Assembly (NCBI GenBank): GCA_028292625.1
Contig: JAQGLY010000014.1
Location: 124,001 to 188,000 of the forward strand
Source of the DNA: Herbaspirillum sp.
GTDB taxonomy: Bacteria; Pseudomonadota; Gammaproteobacteria; Burkholderiales; Burkholderiaceae_D
DNA length: 64,000 nt
Direction of reading: 5' to 3'
A model generated the notes under the pieces. That model made no database searches, was not told the origin of the DNA, and saw only the letters and a list, made by a program, of their open reading frames with translations. Positions 34,348 through 44,083 of the stretch are shown here, piece after piece; within the stretch, counting starts at the first letter, position 1, and every line of letters begins with the position of its first letter. The position numbers and the translations under genes were made by a program.

Positions 34348-34530
34348 GGTTTTTCCTTTTTTCCGAATGAAAATACAGTATCGCAGCGAAATCTTAGCTA
34401 AAAGTTAGGGCCCGCATTTTCAAAAATAGAGAACTGCGCCTGTCCGGCTGCGGCTAAGACCCTGATAATGTTTATCGGTTACATTACCGGTAATAGCCAC
34501 TGTGAATGATCCATTGCAAAGAATGAATGC

Positions 34531-35172
34531 ATGCTGAATGACGAAATCGTGGGCAGCGGCCGGGATCGATCGCCGCATGCCGCTTTATCCGTAAGCGATC
34601 TCGGGTCGGCGCATGCCGGACCTTTTTCATTGTCCGTCGCGGCGGGTGAATGCCTGGTCATACGCGGACCTTCCGGCGCGGGAAAAAGCCTGCTGCTAAG
34701 AATGATTTGCGACCTGGATGAAAGTTCCGGCGCGGTCGCCTTGCATGGAACAAACCGTGAACAGATGAGCGGCCCCGAATGGCGCCGGCAAGTGGTCTAT
34801 CAGGCTGCCGAGCCGGCATGGTGGGAAGCGACCGCCGGGCAACACTTCCGCGCGGATCAACGCAATGCGGTGCTTGCGCTGCTGCCGCAATTGGGGCTGC
34901 AGGAAACCCATTTGAATACCGATATCACACGTCTGTCCACCGGCGAACGGCAGCGCATGGCGCTGGTGCGTTCCCTGGCGATGCGTCCGCGCGTGTTATT
35001 GCTGGACGAGCCGACCGCATCCTTGGACGGCGACAGCGTCTTGTCGGTGGAAGCCGTGCTGCGCGAACAACTGCGTTCCGGCCTGGCCATCGTGCTGGTC
35101 ACGCATTCGGCGGAACAGGCGTCCCGGATCGGCGATCGCCAGATGCTGGTGGCAGGGAGGAAGGAAGCATGA
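34531..35172 (+). CDS. fetA: FetA (YbbL) iron-efflux ABC ATPase
   Basis: 213 aa. Walker A GPSGAGKSLLLR, signature LSTGERQRM, Walker B VLLLDEPTASLD and VTHSAEQA switch. Short for an ABC ATPase, like E. coli FetA, which with FetB exports iron and protects against oxidative stress. It overlaps fetB by 4 bases. A palindromic TTACCGGTAAT lies upstream near 34482-34494 and could be an operator. Confidence 0.82.
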   Translation: MLNDEIVGSGRDRSPHAALSVSDLGSAHAGPFSLSVAAGECLVIRGPSGAGKSLLLRMICDLDESSGAVALHGTNREQMSGPEWRRQVVYQAAEPAWWEATAGQHFRADQRNAVLALLPQLGLQETHLNTDITRLSTGERQRMALVRSLAMRPRVLLLDEPTASLDGDSVLSVEAVLREQLRSGLAIVLVTHSAEQASRIGDRQMLVAGRKEA

Positions 35173-35984
35173 ACGTCATTCATCTGGACGCCTTCGATCT
35201 CGGCATCGCCGCAACACTGGTATTGCTCAACGCGGGCATGTCCATCGTTCTCGGTCTGCGTTTGCATCGCCAGGTACTGTGGGCCGCCTTCCGTATGGTC
35301 GTGCAGTTGCTGTTGATCGGATTGCTGCTGCGCACGGTATTCGCGTTGAGTTCGCCGTGGATCACGAGCGCGGCGATCGCATTGATGATCGCCGCGGCGA
35401 TCCGGGAAGTGGCGGTCCGCCCGGCCAGGCGGCTGAAAGGCTGGGGCGCGTTTCGCCTGAGCGCCGTGGCCGTCAGCACGACCAGCGTCGCCACGGTTCT
35501 GCTCGCGCTGCTGACCGCAATCAGGCCATCGCCCTGGTATGACCCGCACTATGCGATTCCATTGATGGGCATCGTACTGGGCAGCATTTTGAATTCCGCC
35601 AGTCTGGGCCTGGACGTCTTTTTTACGGGCGTGCACGGCGCGCGCGCGTCGATCGAAGGCCGGCTGGCGCTGGGTTGCACCAGCCGCGAAGCGCTGATGC
35701 CGCATATCCGCAATGCCATCCGCGCCGGCCTAATCCCGATCGTCAATCAAATGTCGGCGGCCGGCATTATTACGCTGCCGGGAATTATGACGGGACAGTT
35801 GCTGGCCGGGATGGATCCGATCGAAGCGGTGAAATATCAAATCCTGTTGATGTTTTTGCTGGCCGGCGGCAGCGCGCTGGCGGCGACCGGCATCGTTTAT
35901 ATGGCGGCGTCCAGCATTTCCGATCACAGACATCGTCTGCGCCTGGAGCGCCTTGCCGATATCGGCGGCAAAAAAACAACGTAA
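35169..35984 (+). CDS. fetB: FetB (YbbM) iron-efflux ABC permease
   Basis: 271 aa, about seven membrane helices, UPF0014 family: LNAGMSIVLGLRLHRQVLWAAFRMVVQLLLIG, IPLMGIVLGSILNSASLGLD, EGRLALGCTSREAL and GIITLPGIMTGQLLAGMDPIEAVKYQILLMF are the conserved blocks. Partner of the ATPase directly upstream. A small CCGGT/ACCGG hairpin follows the stop. Confidence 0.87.
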   Translation: MNVIHLDAFDLGIAATLVLLNAGMSIVLGLRLHRQVLWAAFRMVVQLLLIGLLLRTVFALSSPWITSAAIALMIAAAIREVAVRPARRLKGWGAFRLSAVAVSTTSVATVLLALLTAIRPSPWYDPHYAIPLMGIVLGSILNSASLGLDVFFTGVHGARASIEGRLALGCTSREALMPHIRNAIRAGLIPIVNQMSAAGIITLPGIMTGQLLAGMDPIEAVKYQILLMFLLAGGSALAATGIVYMAASSISDHRHRLRLERLADIGGKKTT

Positions 35985-36261
35985 CCGGTGAAATTTTACC
36001 GGTCCGATTCTTGCGGCTATCTCAACGCCCGATGATTCGTTACGCCCTGCCAGTCTTCAACTTCTCTCCTCGCTTGCCTATCAACATTTATTCTTTTGGG
36101 CATCGCCTTTGTAAAGAATTGTCAACTAAACAACAATTGTTCCGGTGGATGGAAAAATTTCAATTATTATAGTGCAGTGCCGCATACGCAAACATCGTCG
36201 CCGCGCAACTCGCTTTACCGATATTCGAATGATCGTCGAAGCGCTTCGTACTGACTATTCC

Positions 36262-37356
36262 ATGACAAAAACTCAAATCCGCGTACTGGTCGTCGCAGCT
36301 GAAGTGATCCACAGGCAGGCCGTCCGCCGTGCAATCGCGGCGGACGCCGATGCCGATTTTGTGCTGTTCGAGGCGGCTACGGGCCAGGAAGGTCTGCAAC
36401 TGGCCTGTCACTTAAAACCAGACTGCATCCTGCTGGATGACCAACTGCCGGACCGCAACAGTCTGGCGTTCCTCTCTGCGTTGGATGGCGACGCGGCAGA
36501 GATGCCGATGCCGGTCATTTTGCTGACCGGCGCCGATAATGTGCAAGTCGTCGCGGCCGAGGCCATCAAGCGCGGCGCCTGGGATTATCTTGGCAAGGAT
36601 GCCAATGGGCAATACCTGGAAACCTTGCCTTGGGCGATCAAACGCATGCTGCGCGAGCGGCAACTGAGTGAAGGCAAGCGGCGGGCGGAGGCGGAATTGC
36701 GCCAGCTCGCCGGCCGTTTCGAACGCATCAAAGAGGCTGAGCGTAAACGCATCGCGCAGGAGATACACGACGAGCTCGGCGGACTGCTGACGGGAATCAA
36801 GGCATACGTATCCGTTCATCTGGACCGGACGGCCAAGGCGGGTTTGCCGCTGGATCCACTGCTGGTCGATGCGGTCGCCCTTGCCGATTCCGGATTCCAG
36901 GCGGTGCGCAAAGTCATTACCGACCTGCGGCCGGACGTATTGGATCAGCTTGGCATCTGGGCGGCGTTGGAGTGGTACGCCGGCCACATTGAAAAGCGTT
37001 CCGGAATTTCCTGTGCATGTACGATCGACGCCAGCGCGGCCGCTATCGAACCGGAACCCGATCTGGGCACAATGCTGTTCCGGATCGTGCAGGAAGCGCT
37101 GGTCAATGCGGAGCGTCATGCGAAGGCCTCGAAGATAACGGTTTCTGCGGCAGTGGCAGACCGCATGCTTGTCATCGAAGTGCGGGATAACGGCAAAGGC
37201 ATCGACACCGATCCCCCGTTCAAGCGCGAGTCCTGGGGTCTGGCCGGCATGCACGAGCGCGCCCGTTATGTCGGCGGTGAGCTGACGATAAGCGGCAAGC
37301 CCGGGGCGGGTAGCGCGGTGGTGCTGCGATTGCCGATGGAGAGCAGCCGTGATTGA
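36262..37356 (+). CDS. soluble REC-HisKA_3 sensor kinase (NarX/UhpB-type catalytic core)
   Basis: 364 aa, cytoplasmic. Residues 6-125 form a receiver domain whose acidic pair is absent (VLVVAAEVIHRQ instead of VLxVDDE) although an Asp remains in ILLDDQLPD, so phosphorylation of this domain is doubtful. Then HisKA_3 with the phospho-His in RKRIAQEIHDELGG and HATPase_c (RIVQEALVNAERHAKA, VRDNGKGID, GLAGMHERA). It overlaps the next regulator by 8 bases, its partner. Proximity to narIJHG suggests a nitrate/anaerobic role, but it has no periplasmic nitrate sensor. Confidence 0.82.
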   Translation: MTKTQIRVLVVAAEVIHRQAVRRAIAADADADFVLFEAATGQEGLQLACHLKPDCILLDDQLPDRNSLAFLSALDGDAAEMPMPVILLTGADNVQVVAAEAIKRGAWDYLGKDANGQYLETLPWAIKRMLRERQLSEGKRRAEAELRQLAGRFERIKEAERKRIAQEIHDELGGLLTGIKAYVSVHLDRTAKAGLPLDPLLVDAVALADSGFQAVRKVITDLRPDVLDQLGIWAALEWYAGHIEKRSGISCACTIDASAAAIEPEPDLGTMLFRIVQEALVNAERHAKASKITVSAAVADRMLVIEVRDNGKGIDTDPPFKRESWGLAGMHERARYVGGELTISGKPGAGSAVVLRLPMESSRD

Positions 37357-37987
37357 CAAAATCAAGGTGCTGCTGGTCGATGACCACGCCATCGTGCGTA
37401 ACGGCGTCAGGCTGATGCTCGGCGAGGCTGACGATATTTCGGTGGAAGGCGAGGCCGATACCGCGCAAGGCGCGCTGCAATTGGTGCGTGAGCAACCCTT
37501 CGATGTCGCGCTGCTCGATATCGCGATGCCGGACAAGAACGGACTCGACCTGTTGAAGCTGCTGCGCATGGAGCAGCCGAAACTGGCTATCCTGATCCTC
37601 AGCGCCTATTCGGAAGATATCTACGCGATGCGTGCGTTCAAGCGAGGCGCCGCAGGCTATCTGACCAAGGACAGTTCCACCGGCGCATTGATCGGCGCGG
37701 TGCGCAAAGCAGCTGCAGGCGGCAAACATATCAGTCCGACCTTGATGGAGAAGCTGGCGCATGCGGTCGTCGGACGCGCGACGGGATCCCACGAATCGTT
37801 GTCGGACCGCGAACTTGAGGTATTGAAGCTGATCGCTTCCGGTGAAAGCCTGGTCAAGATAGCCGCATCCCTGCATCTCAGTGCTCATACCGTCACCACC
37901 TATCGCGCCCGTATCCTTCAAAAAATGGACCTGGGCAGCAACGCGGAATTGACCCGCTATGCGATTGAAAACGGTTTGCTGTTGTGA
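37349..37987 (+). CDS. NarL/FixJ-type LuxR response regulator
   Basis: 212 aa, GTG start inside the kinase gene. Receiver VDDHAIVRNGVRLML, phospho-Asp in VALLDIAMPDKNG, Lys in YLTKDSS; C-terminal LuxR domain LSDRELEVLKLIASGESLVKIAASLHLSAHTVTTYRARILQKM. Converges on narI with a 90-base gap. Confidence 0.88.
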   Translation: MIDKIKVLLVDDHAIVRNGVRLMLGEADDISVEGEADTAQGALQLVREQPFDVALLDIAMPDKNGLDLLKLLRMEQPKLAILILSAYSEDIYAMRAFKRGAAGYLTKDSSTGALIGAVRKAAAGGKHISPTLMEKLAHAVVGRATGSHESLSDRELEVLKLIASGESLVKIAASLHLSAHTVTTYRARILQKMDLGSNAELTRYAIENGLLL

Positions 37988-38077
37988 CAAAAGTGCTCGT
38001 AGGCAAAAACCGACATGATATTGTCCGGTAGCGGCGCTGTATTCATCGTATTGGGGGGCATGGGATTCCTTTTCGAT

Positions 38078-38764
38078 TCAGCGCTTGCGAACGATCTGGT
38101 GCGGCCGGAACAGATAGCCAAAGGTCGCCATCCCGCTCCAGATGTGGATCAGGCGAGTGAATGGGGAGACCAGGAAGATGGTGAAGGCCAGCGCGATATG
38201 GGCTTTGTAAACCAGCGGCGCCTGGGCGATGAGTTCGGCGGCGCCGAATTGCAGCGTGACGATCCCTTTCACATAGTCGCTCAATAATGCGAACATCGCG
38301 CCGTCCATATGCCGGAGCGACATCGGCACCGTCGCCAGTCCGAGCATGAGCTGCAGCCACAGGATCGCCAGGGCCAGCATATCGGCATGCGTGCTGTTGA
38401 TGCGGATCCGCGGGTCCGATAGCCGCCGGTACAGCAGGATCGTCAGTCCGATAATGGCGACGATGCCGGCGATGCCGCCGCCGGTCATCGCCAGCAATTG
38501 GTGCTGCGATGGATTCAGGAACGGCGACACCATCCAGTGCGGCGCCAGGAATCCGACGAAGTGGCCGGCGATGACAATCAATATGCCGATGTGAAACAGA
38601 TTGCTGCCCAGGCGCAACTGGCGGCGTCTGAGCAATTGCGATGAATCGCTTTTCCAGGTGTATTGTTCGCGATCAAAGCGGATCAGACTGCCGAGCAGCC
38701 AGATCGTCAGACAGATATACGGATAAATGCCGAACAAAAATGTATTGAGAAAGTGTTGATTCAT
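38078..38764 (-). CDS. narI: respiratory nitrate reductase gamma subunit (cytochrome b)
   Basis: 228 aa, five membrane helices. Di-haem subunit that oxidises quinol for NarGH. Family blocks: FLFGIYPYICLTIWLLGSLIRFDREQYTWKSDSSQLL, LGSNLFHIGILIVIAGHFVGFL, and the C-terminal KAHIALAFTIFLVSPFTRLIHIWSG with paired His ligands. Last gene of narGHJI. Confidence 0.93.
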   Translation of the reverse strand: MNQHFLNTFLFGIYPYICLTIWLLGSLIRFDREQYTWKSDSSQLLRRRQLRLGSNLFHIGILIVIAGHFVGFLAPHWMVSPFLNPSQHQLLAMTGGGIAGIVAIIGLTILLYRRLSDPRIRINSTHADMLALAILWLQLMLGLATVPMSLRHMDGAMFALLSDYVKGIVTLQFGAAELIAQAPLVYKAHIALAFTIFLVSPFTRLIHIWSGMATFGYLFRPHQIVRKR

Positions 38765-38791
38765 GATGCATCTCCAATCAAGATCGACAGG

Positions 38792-39505
38792 TCACGAGCG
38801 CGGAGGCCTTTTAAGATAAAACCGGACCGGCCGGCCCGGGCCGGAGGCCGGGGCCGGCGCGCCCAGGAAGTCGACCGGTTGGTCCTGCCATTCGAGATCC
38901 AGCGCCGCGCCGTCGGTTTCAGCGGCCAGCCGTACGCCATCCGCGCTGGGGGTGGACGCGGCGGCGGCATCAAGCGGCGGCTCGCCGGCCAGCGGCAGCA
39001 AAGCGGCGACCGCGGCGGCATAGGCACTGCCGCGTTCGGCCAGCTTGGCGGCGATTTGCCGCGCGATGCCGGCGATTTCAATCAGCAGCGTGCGCGCCTG
39101 CGCCGGGCTTTCCTGTCCCAGGAATTCGAGAAAGACGGGCAAGTAGTCCGGCAGTTCGCCTGGACCGAGAAACAGTCCCTTGGCTTCGTACATCGCGAGC
39201 AGATCGATCATGGCCGGTCCGCGCTCGCGCGATTCGCCATGCACATGTTCGAACAGATAGAGCGAGGTCGCGCGGCCGCGGCCGAAGGTTTCCACATGCT
39301 CTTCCTGCAGCGCCAGCAACGGGCGCGCCGCCATCCAGTCAATCAGCGCCATCAGGGCGGCGCGCGTATCGGGCGGGAATATGCGCTCACGCATCATCGT
39401 GTCGCGGATCTCCGGCAGCGCATCGATCAGCAACGGCTCCGGATAGTCCAGCAGCGCGCCCAACATGCTGAAAATCAGCCAGCGATCGTCCTCTGTATGG
39501 TCCAT
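38792..39505 (-). CDS. narJ: nitrate reductase molybdenum cofactor assembly chaperone
   Basis: 237 aa. ALLDYPEPLL near the N-terminus, FGRGRATSLYLFEHVHGESRERGPAMIDLLAMYEAKGL and LPDYLPVFLEFL are the NarJ signature. Acts in the cytoplasm to insert molybdopterin into NarG. ATG at 39505 sits right after the narH stop; upstream in-frame ATGs lie inside narH and were not used. C-terminal 60 residues are an Ala/Pro-rich extension. Confidence 0.9.
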   Translation of the reverse strand: MDHTEDDRWLIFSMLGALLDYPEPLLIDALPEIRDTMMRERIFPPDTRAALMALIDWMAARPLLALQEEHVETFGRGRATSLYLFEHVHGESRERGPAMIDLLAMYEAKGLFLGPGELPDYLPVFLEFLGQESPAQARTLLIEIAGIARQIAAKLAERGSAYAAAVAALLPLAGEPPLDAAAASTPSADGVRLAAETDGAALDLEWQDQPVDFLGAPAPASGPGRPVRFYLKRPPRS

Positions 39506-39506
39506 C

Positions 39507-41048
39507 TTATTCACCCGCCGCGCGTATCGGAATCGTCTTGCGTTCCTTGTTGATGCCTTTGCGTCCGCCGAACAGCCTGGTTTCATTGCTGCCGTCCGAA
39601 CAGCCGTTGCCGAACGAAAAGCCGCACGAGGCGCGCAAATCGAATGCATCCACCGCATATTCCCGATGCGTGGTGGGGATCACGAAACGGTCTTCATAAT
39701 CGGCGATGGCCAGATAGCGATACATGTCGTCTACCTGCGCCAGGCTCAGTCCGACCTGGTCCAGCAGTTCCGGAGTTTCGCGATGTTCGACATGGCGTTC
39801 GCGCATGAAGGCGCGCATCGCCAGCATGCGCTTGAGCGCCAGGCGCACCGGAGCCTCGTCGCCGGCCGTCAGCAGATTGGCCAGATAGCGCAACGGGATG
39901 CGTAGCGCATCGACGTCCGGCAGCCATCCCTTCATGCCCAGCAAGCCGTCGTTGGCGGCCGCATTGATCGGCGACAAGGGCGGCACGTACCAGACCATCG
40001 GCAGGGTGCGGTATTCGGGGTGCAGCGGAAACGCCACCTTCCACTCCACCGCCATCTTGTACACCGGCGAACGCCGCGCCGCTTCCAGCCAGTTCTCGGG
40101 CACGCCGTCGCGCAATGCCTGTTCGCACACCGCCAGGTCGTTCGGGTCCAGGAAGATATCGAGCTGCGCCTGGTACAGGTCTTTCGGATCCGCGACCGAG
40201 GCGGCCTGCGCGATCCGGTCGGCGTCGTATAACAGCACGCCCAGATAGCGAATGCGCCCGACGCAGGTTTCCGAACACACTGTCGGCTGGCCAGCCTCGA
40301 TGCGCGGATAGCAGAAAATGCATTTCTCGGATTTTCCGCTCTGCCAGTTGTAATAGATTTTCTTGTACGGGCATCCCGATACGCACATGCGCCAGCCGCG
40401 GCACTTGTCCTGATCGATCAGGACGATGCCGTCTTCTTCGCGCTTGTAGATGGCGCCGGACGGACAGGAGGCCACGCAGGCCGGGTTCAGGCAGTGTTCG
40501 CACAGCCGCGGCAGATACATCATGAAGGTGTTTTCGAATTCGCCGTAGATATCGCTTTGCACCTGGTCGAAATTGGTGTCCTGCTTGCGCTTTTCGAATT
40601 CTCCGCCGAGCAACTCTTCCCAGTTCGGACCCCATTCAATTTTTTCCATCCGCTCGCCCGTGATCAGCGAGCGCGGCCGCGCCACCGGGCCGACCTTGAC
40701 GTCCGGCGCATCCTGCAAATGCGCATAGTCGAACGTGAAGGGTTCGTAATAATCGTCGATCTCGGGCAGGTTCGGATTCCCGAAAATCTGGGCCAGCACG
40801 CGCCATTTGCTGCCGGCGGCCAGTTCGTTCTTGCCGTTGGGCCTGCGCTTCCAGCCGCCTTTCCAGCGCTCCTGGTTTTCCCAATCCCTGGGATAGCCGA
40901 CGCCGGGCTTGGTCTCGACGTTGTTGAACCAGGCGTATTCCATGCCTTCCCGGCTGGTCCAGACATTCTTGCAGGTGACCGAACAGGTGTGGCAACCGAT
41001 GCATTTGTCGAGATTCATGACCATCCCGATCTGCGCGCGGATTTTCAT
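39507..41048 (-). CDS. narH: respiratory nitrate reductase beta subunit
   Basis: 513 aa, normal length. Iron-sulfur subunit with four Cys clusters visible: CIGCHTCSVTCKNVW, CEHCLNPACVASCPSGAIYKRE, CRGWRMCVSGCPYKKIYYN (Trp in place of one Cys, as in all NarH, giving the 3Fe-4S centre) and KCIFCYPRIEAGQPTVCSETCVGR. Transfers electrons from NarI to NarG. Overlaps the narG stop by 4 bases. Confidence 0.95.
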   Translation of the reverse strand: MKIRAQIGMVMNLDKCIGCHTCSVTCKNVWTSREGMEYAWFNNVETKPGVGYPRDWENQERWKGGWKRRPNGKNELAAGSKWRVLAQIFGNPNLPEIDDYYEPFTFDYAHLQDAPDVKVGPVARPRSLITGERMEKIEWGPNWEELLGGEFEKRKQDTNFDQVQSDIYGEFENTFMMYLPRLCEHCLNPACVASCPSGAIYKREEDGIVLIDQDKCRGWRMCVSGCPYKKIYYNWQSGKSEKCIFCYPRIEAGQPTVCSETCVGRIRYLGVLLYDADRIAQAASVADPKDLYQAQLDIFLDPNDLAVCEQALRDGVPENWLEAARRSPVYKMAVEWKVAFPLHPEYRTLPMVWYVPPLSPINAAANDGLLGMKGWLPDVDALRIPLRYLANLLTAGDEAPVRLALKRMLAMRAFMRERHVEHRETPELLDQVGLSLAQVDDMYRYLAIADYEDRFVIPTTHREYAVDAFDLRASCGFSFGNGCSDGSNETRLFGGRKGINKERKTIPIRAAGE

Positions 41049-42235
41049 TGTTTTGCTCCAGACTTTTTCATTTTTTCATCGGCCATCGCCAGTGCCGGTG
41101 CGCCCTGGGCCAGCGTGTGTTCATGGCGCGCGGCAGCTTGCGCCGACAGCACCGAGGCCGGCGTCGATTCGTCTTTCCAGTCGATGGTTTTCATTTTGCG
41201 GACGATCACGAATTCGTCGCGATTGGAGCCGACCGTGCCGTGATAATTGAAACCGTAGGAAAGCTGCGCATAGCCGCCGATCATGTGGGTCGGCTTCGGT
41301 ATGATGCGGGTGACCGAATTGTGGATGCCGCGCACCCCCGTGACTTCCGAACCGGGGGAATTGATGATCTTTTCCTGCGCGTGATACATCATCACCGCGC
41401 CCGCCGGAATGCGCTGACTGACGACGGCGCGCGCGGTCAATGCGCCGTTGACGTTGAAGGCTTCGATCCAGTCGTTGTCGATCACGCCGATTTTCAAGGC
41501 ATCGATTTCGGACATCCAGACGATAGGGCCGCCGCGCGACAAGGTCAGCATCAGCAGATTGTCGGTATAGGTGCTGTGGATGCCCCATTTCTGATGCGGC
41601 GTCAGGAAGTTCAGCGCAATCTCCGGGTTGCCGTTCGAATGACTGCCTTCCATGCCGTCGGTGCTGCGGGTATCGATCGGCGGCTTGTAGACGCATAGCG
41701 ATTCGCCGAAATCGCGCATCCACGCGTGATCCTGATATAGCTGCTGGCGGCCGGACAGCGTGCGCCATGGAATCAGTTCATGCACATTGGTATAGCTCGC
41801 GCTGTACGAGACATGTTCGGATTCGATGCCGCTCCAGGTCGGCGAGGAGATGATTTTGCGCGGCTGCGCCTGGATGTCGCGAAAGCGGATTTTTTCGTCC
41901 GCGCGGGCGCGCGCCAAATGGGTATGATCGGCGCCGGTGAGCGCGGACAGCGCCTGCCATGCCTTGACGGCGACCGCGCCGTTGGTTTCCGGCGCCAGCA
42001 TCAGAATCGTCTCGGCGGCGTCGATGGCCGATAAAATCTGCGGCCGGCCGTGCGCCACGCCCGCTTGGGCCACCGGATGGTTCAATGCCCGCAACTGTTC
42101 CACCTCCTGGCCGGTTTGCCAGGTCAGGCCTTTGCCGCCGTTGCCGAGCTTGGCCAGCAGCGGTCCGAGCGACGTGAATTTACGATAGGTGTTCGGATAA
42201 TCGCGTTCTACCACCGTCACATTGCCCATGGTCTT
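41045..42235 (-). pseudogene. narG: nitrate reductase alpha subunit, only the C-terminal third
   Basis: About 395 residues matching the end of NarG (ERDYPNTYRKFTSLGPLLAKLGNGGKGLTW, RFRDIQAQPRKIISSPTWSGIESEHVSYSASYTNVHELIPWRTLSGRQQLYQDH, NFLTPHQKWGIHSTYTDNLLMLTL, PTHMIGGYAQLSYGFNYHGTVGSNRDEF). A full NarG is about 1250 aa: the iron-sulfur site and most of the molybdopterin-binding part are missing. The break is at about 42235, against a desaturase fragment on the other strand. As assembled here the operon cannot make active nitrate reductase and has lost its promoter. Confidence 0.9.
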
Positions 42236-42599
42236 GCCCGGTACCCACGTTGACGTTGCGTGGTATCAGGACAAGACCGCCTGGGCGGCCGCGCAACCGT
42301 TTGTGTCGACCACGGTGCATCTGACATTCGGTTACCGCATCGGTGCGGCATTGCATCACATCATGGAGCACACCGCGCATCACGTCGATATGGGCGTTCC
42401 GCTGTATCGCCTGAAGCAAGCGCAGGAGGTGCTGGAAACCATGCTGCCGGGACGGATCGTGATCCAGAAATTTTCCTGGCGCTGGTATTTCGACACGGCG
42501 CGCCGCTGCAAACTCTACGATTACGATCGCCTTTGCTGGACCGATTTCAGCGGCAGGCAAACCAGTGCTTCCATGCTGAGATCGGCGCCGGCCGGCTGA
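42236..42599 (+). pseudogene. fatty acid desaturase, C-terminal fragment
   Basis: About 120 residues ending a membrane desaturase: TFGYRIGAALHHIMEHTAHHVDMGVPLYRLKQAQEVLE carries the last histidine box (HxxxHTAHH) typical of omega-type desaturases. The first two His boxes and all upstream helices are missing. Next to hemN, 24 bases apart on the same strand. Confidence 0.75.
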
Positions 42600-42623
42600 T
42601 GGCGCGGTCGACAGCAGGAGGAG

Positions 42624-44047
42624 ATGATGGCGGCACCTGTCTTACCGATAGCGTCGGTTCAGCCGATCCAATTCGATGCGGATCTGATCCGCAGGCTCGG
42701 GCATTCCGGACCGCGTTATACCTCTTACCCTACAGCGGACAAATTCACCGAGGCGTTCGGTTATCGCGATTATCTGCAGACGGTTGCCGGTCTGCATTCA
42801 CGCATCGTTCGCAATCCCTTGTCGCTGTATGTGCATGTCCCGTTTTGCGACACCGTATGTTATTTTTGCGCCTGCAACAAGATCGTGACAAAAAATCGCG
42901 ACAAGGCCGAGACTTATCTGGCTTACCTCAAGCGGGAAATCGACATGCAGGGCAGATTATTGGCCGGCATGAATCAGATGGAACAATTGCATCTGGGCGG
43001 CGGCACGCCGACCTATCTGTCACACGGGCAAATGGATGAATTGCTGGCGCATTTGCGGCAGTGGTTCGATTTTGCGCCGGATCCCATCGGCGAATATTCG
43101 ATCGAGGCCGACCCGCGCTGCATTTCCGAGGATCGCGTGCGGAAGCTGCGCGAACAGGGCTTTAACCGTATCAGCCTGGGCGTGCAGGATTTCGATCCGG
43201 AAGTGCAGAAGGCGGTCAACCGCACGCAACCGGAACATCAGACACTGACCGTCATCGCCGCCGCGCGCGACGCCGGGTATCGCTCGGTGAACGTCGATCT
43301 GATCTACGGACTGCCCAAACAAAGCGTCATCAGCATGGCGCGGACGCTGGCCAAGGTGATTCAGGCTGGGCCGGATCGTATCGCGGTCTATAACTATGCG
43401 CATCTGCCGCATTTGTTCAAGATGCAGCGCCCCGTATCATCAAACAGGAATTGCCCAGCGCCGAAAGCAAGCTCGACATGCTGGCGCTATGCATCAAACG
43501 GTTGAGCGACGCCGGCTACGTCTACATCGGCATGGATCATTTCGCGCTGCCGGCGGACGATCTGGCGGTGGCGCAGCGACTGGGGCGTTTGCACCGCAAT
43601 TTCCAGGGATATTCGACCCATGCGGAATCCGATCTGGTGTCCTTCGGCGTTTCAGCCATCAGCGCGGTCGGCGCCACCTATAGTCAGAATGCCAAGACGC
43701 TCGATGCGTATTACGACGCGATCGACAATAACGTCTTACCGGTGGAGCGGGGCTTTCGGCTGCAGATGGACGATTTGTTGCGGCGCTTGATCATTCAGCG
43801 GCTGATGTGCAATTTCGAATTGTCTGTTTCATCGATCGAAACGGCTTATCCGATTACATTCGTGAGCTATTTCGCCACGGAACTGGAGCGTTTGCATGAA
43901 TTGGAGCAGGACGGACTGCTGACCATCGACGGCGACTGGCTGTGCGTGACGGTCAAGGGGCGATTGCTGATCCGCAATATCTGCATGGTGTTCGATCGCC
44001 ATTTAAGCGCCCGGCCGGATCGGGCGCGCTATTCCAGGACCATTTGA
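42624..44047 (+). pseudogene. hemN: oxygen-independent coproporphyrinogen III oxidase with a frameshift
   Basis: Radical SAM enzyme of anaerobic haem synthesis. Frame 1 (to about 43430) has LYVHVPFCDTVCYFCACNKIVTK with CxxxCxxC plus the extra Cys, LGGGTPTYL, and VNVDLIYGLPKQS. At 43430-43433 a CCCC run shifts the frame; RIIKQELPSAESKLDMLALCIKRLSDAGYVYIGMDHFALPADDLA continues in the next frame to the stop at 44047. Removing two of the Cs restores one reading frame of normal HemN length. Good AGGAGGAG site. A sequencing error or true inactivation are both possible. Confidence 0.88.
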
Positions 44048-44083
44048 CGCCGGCGCCATACTGCAAGCCCCGATGGTGTTTCT

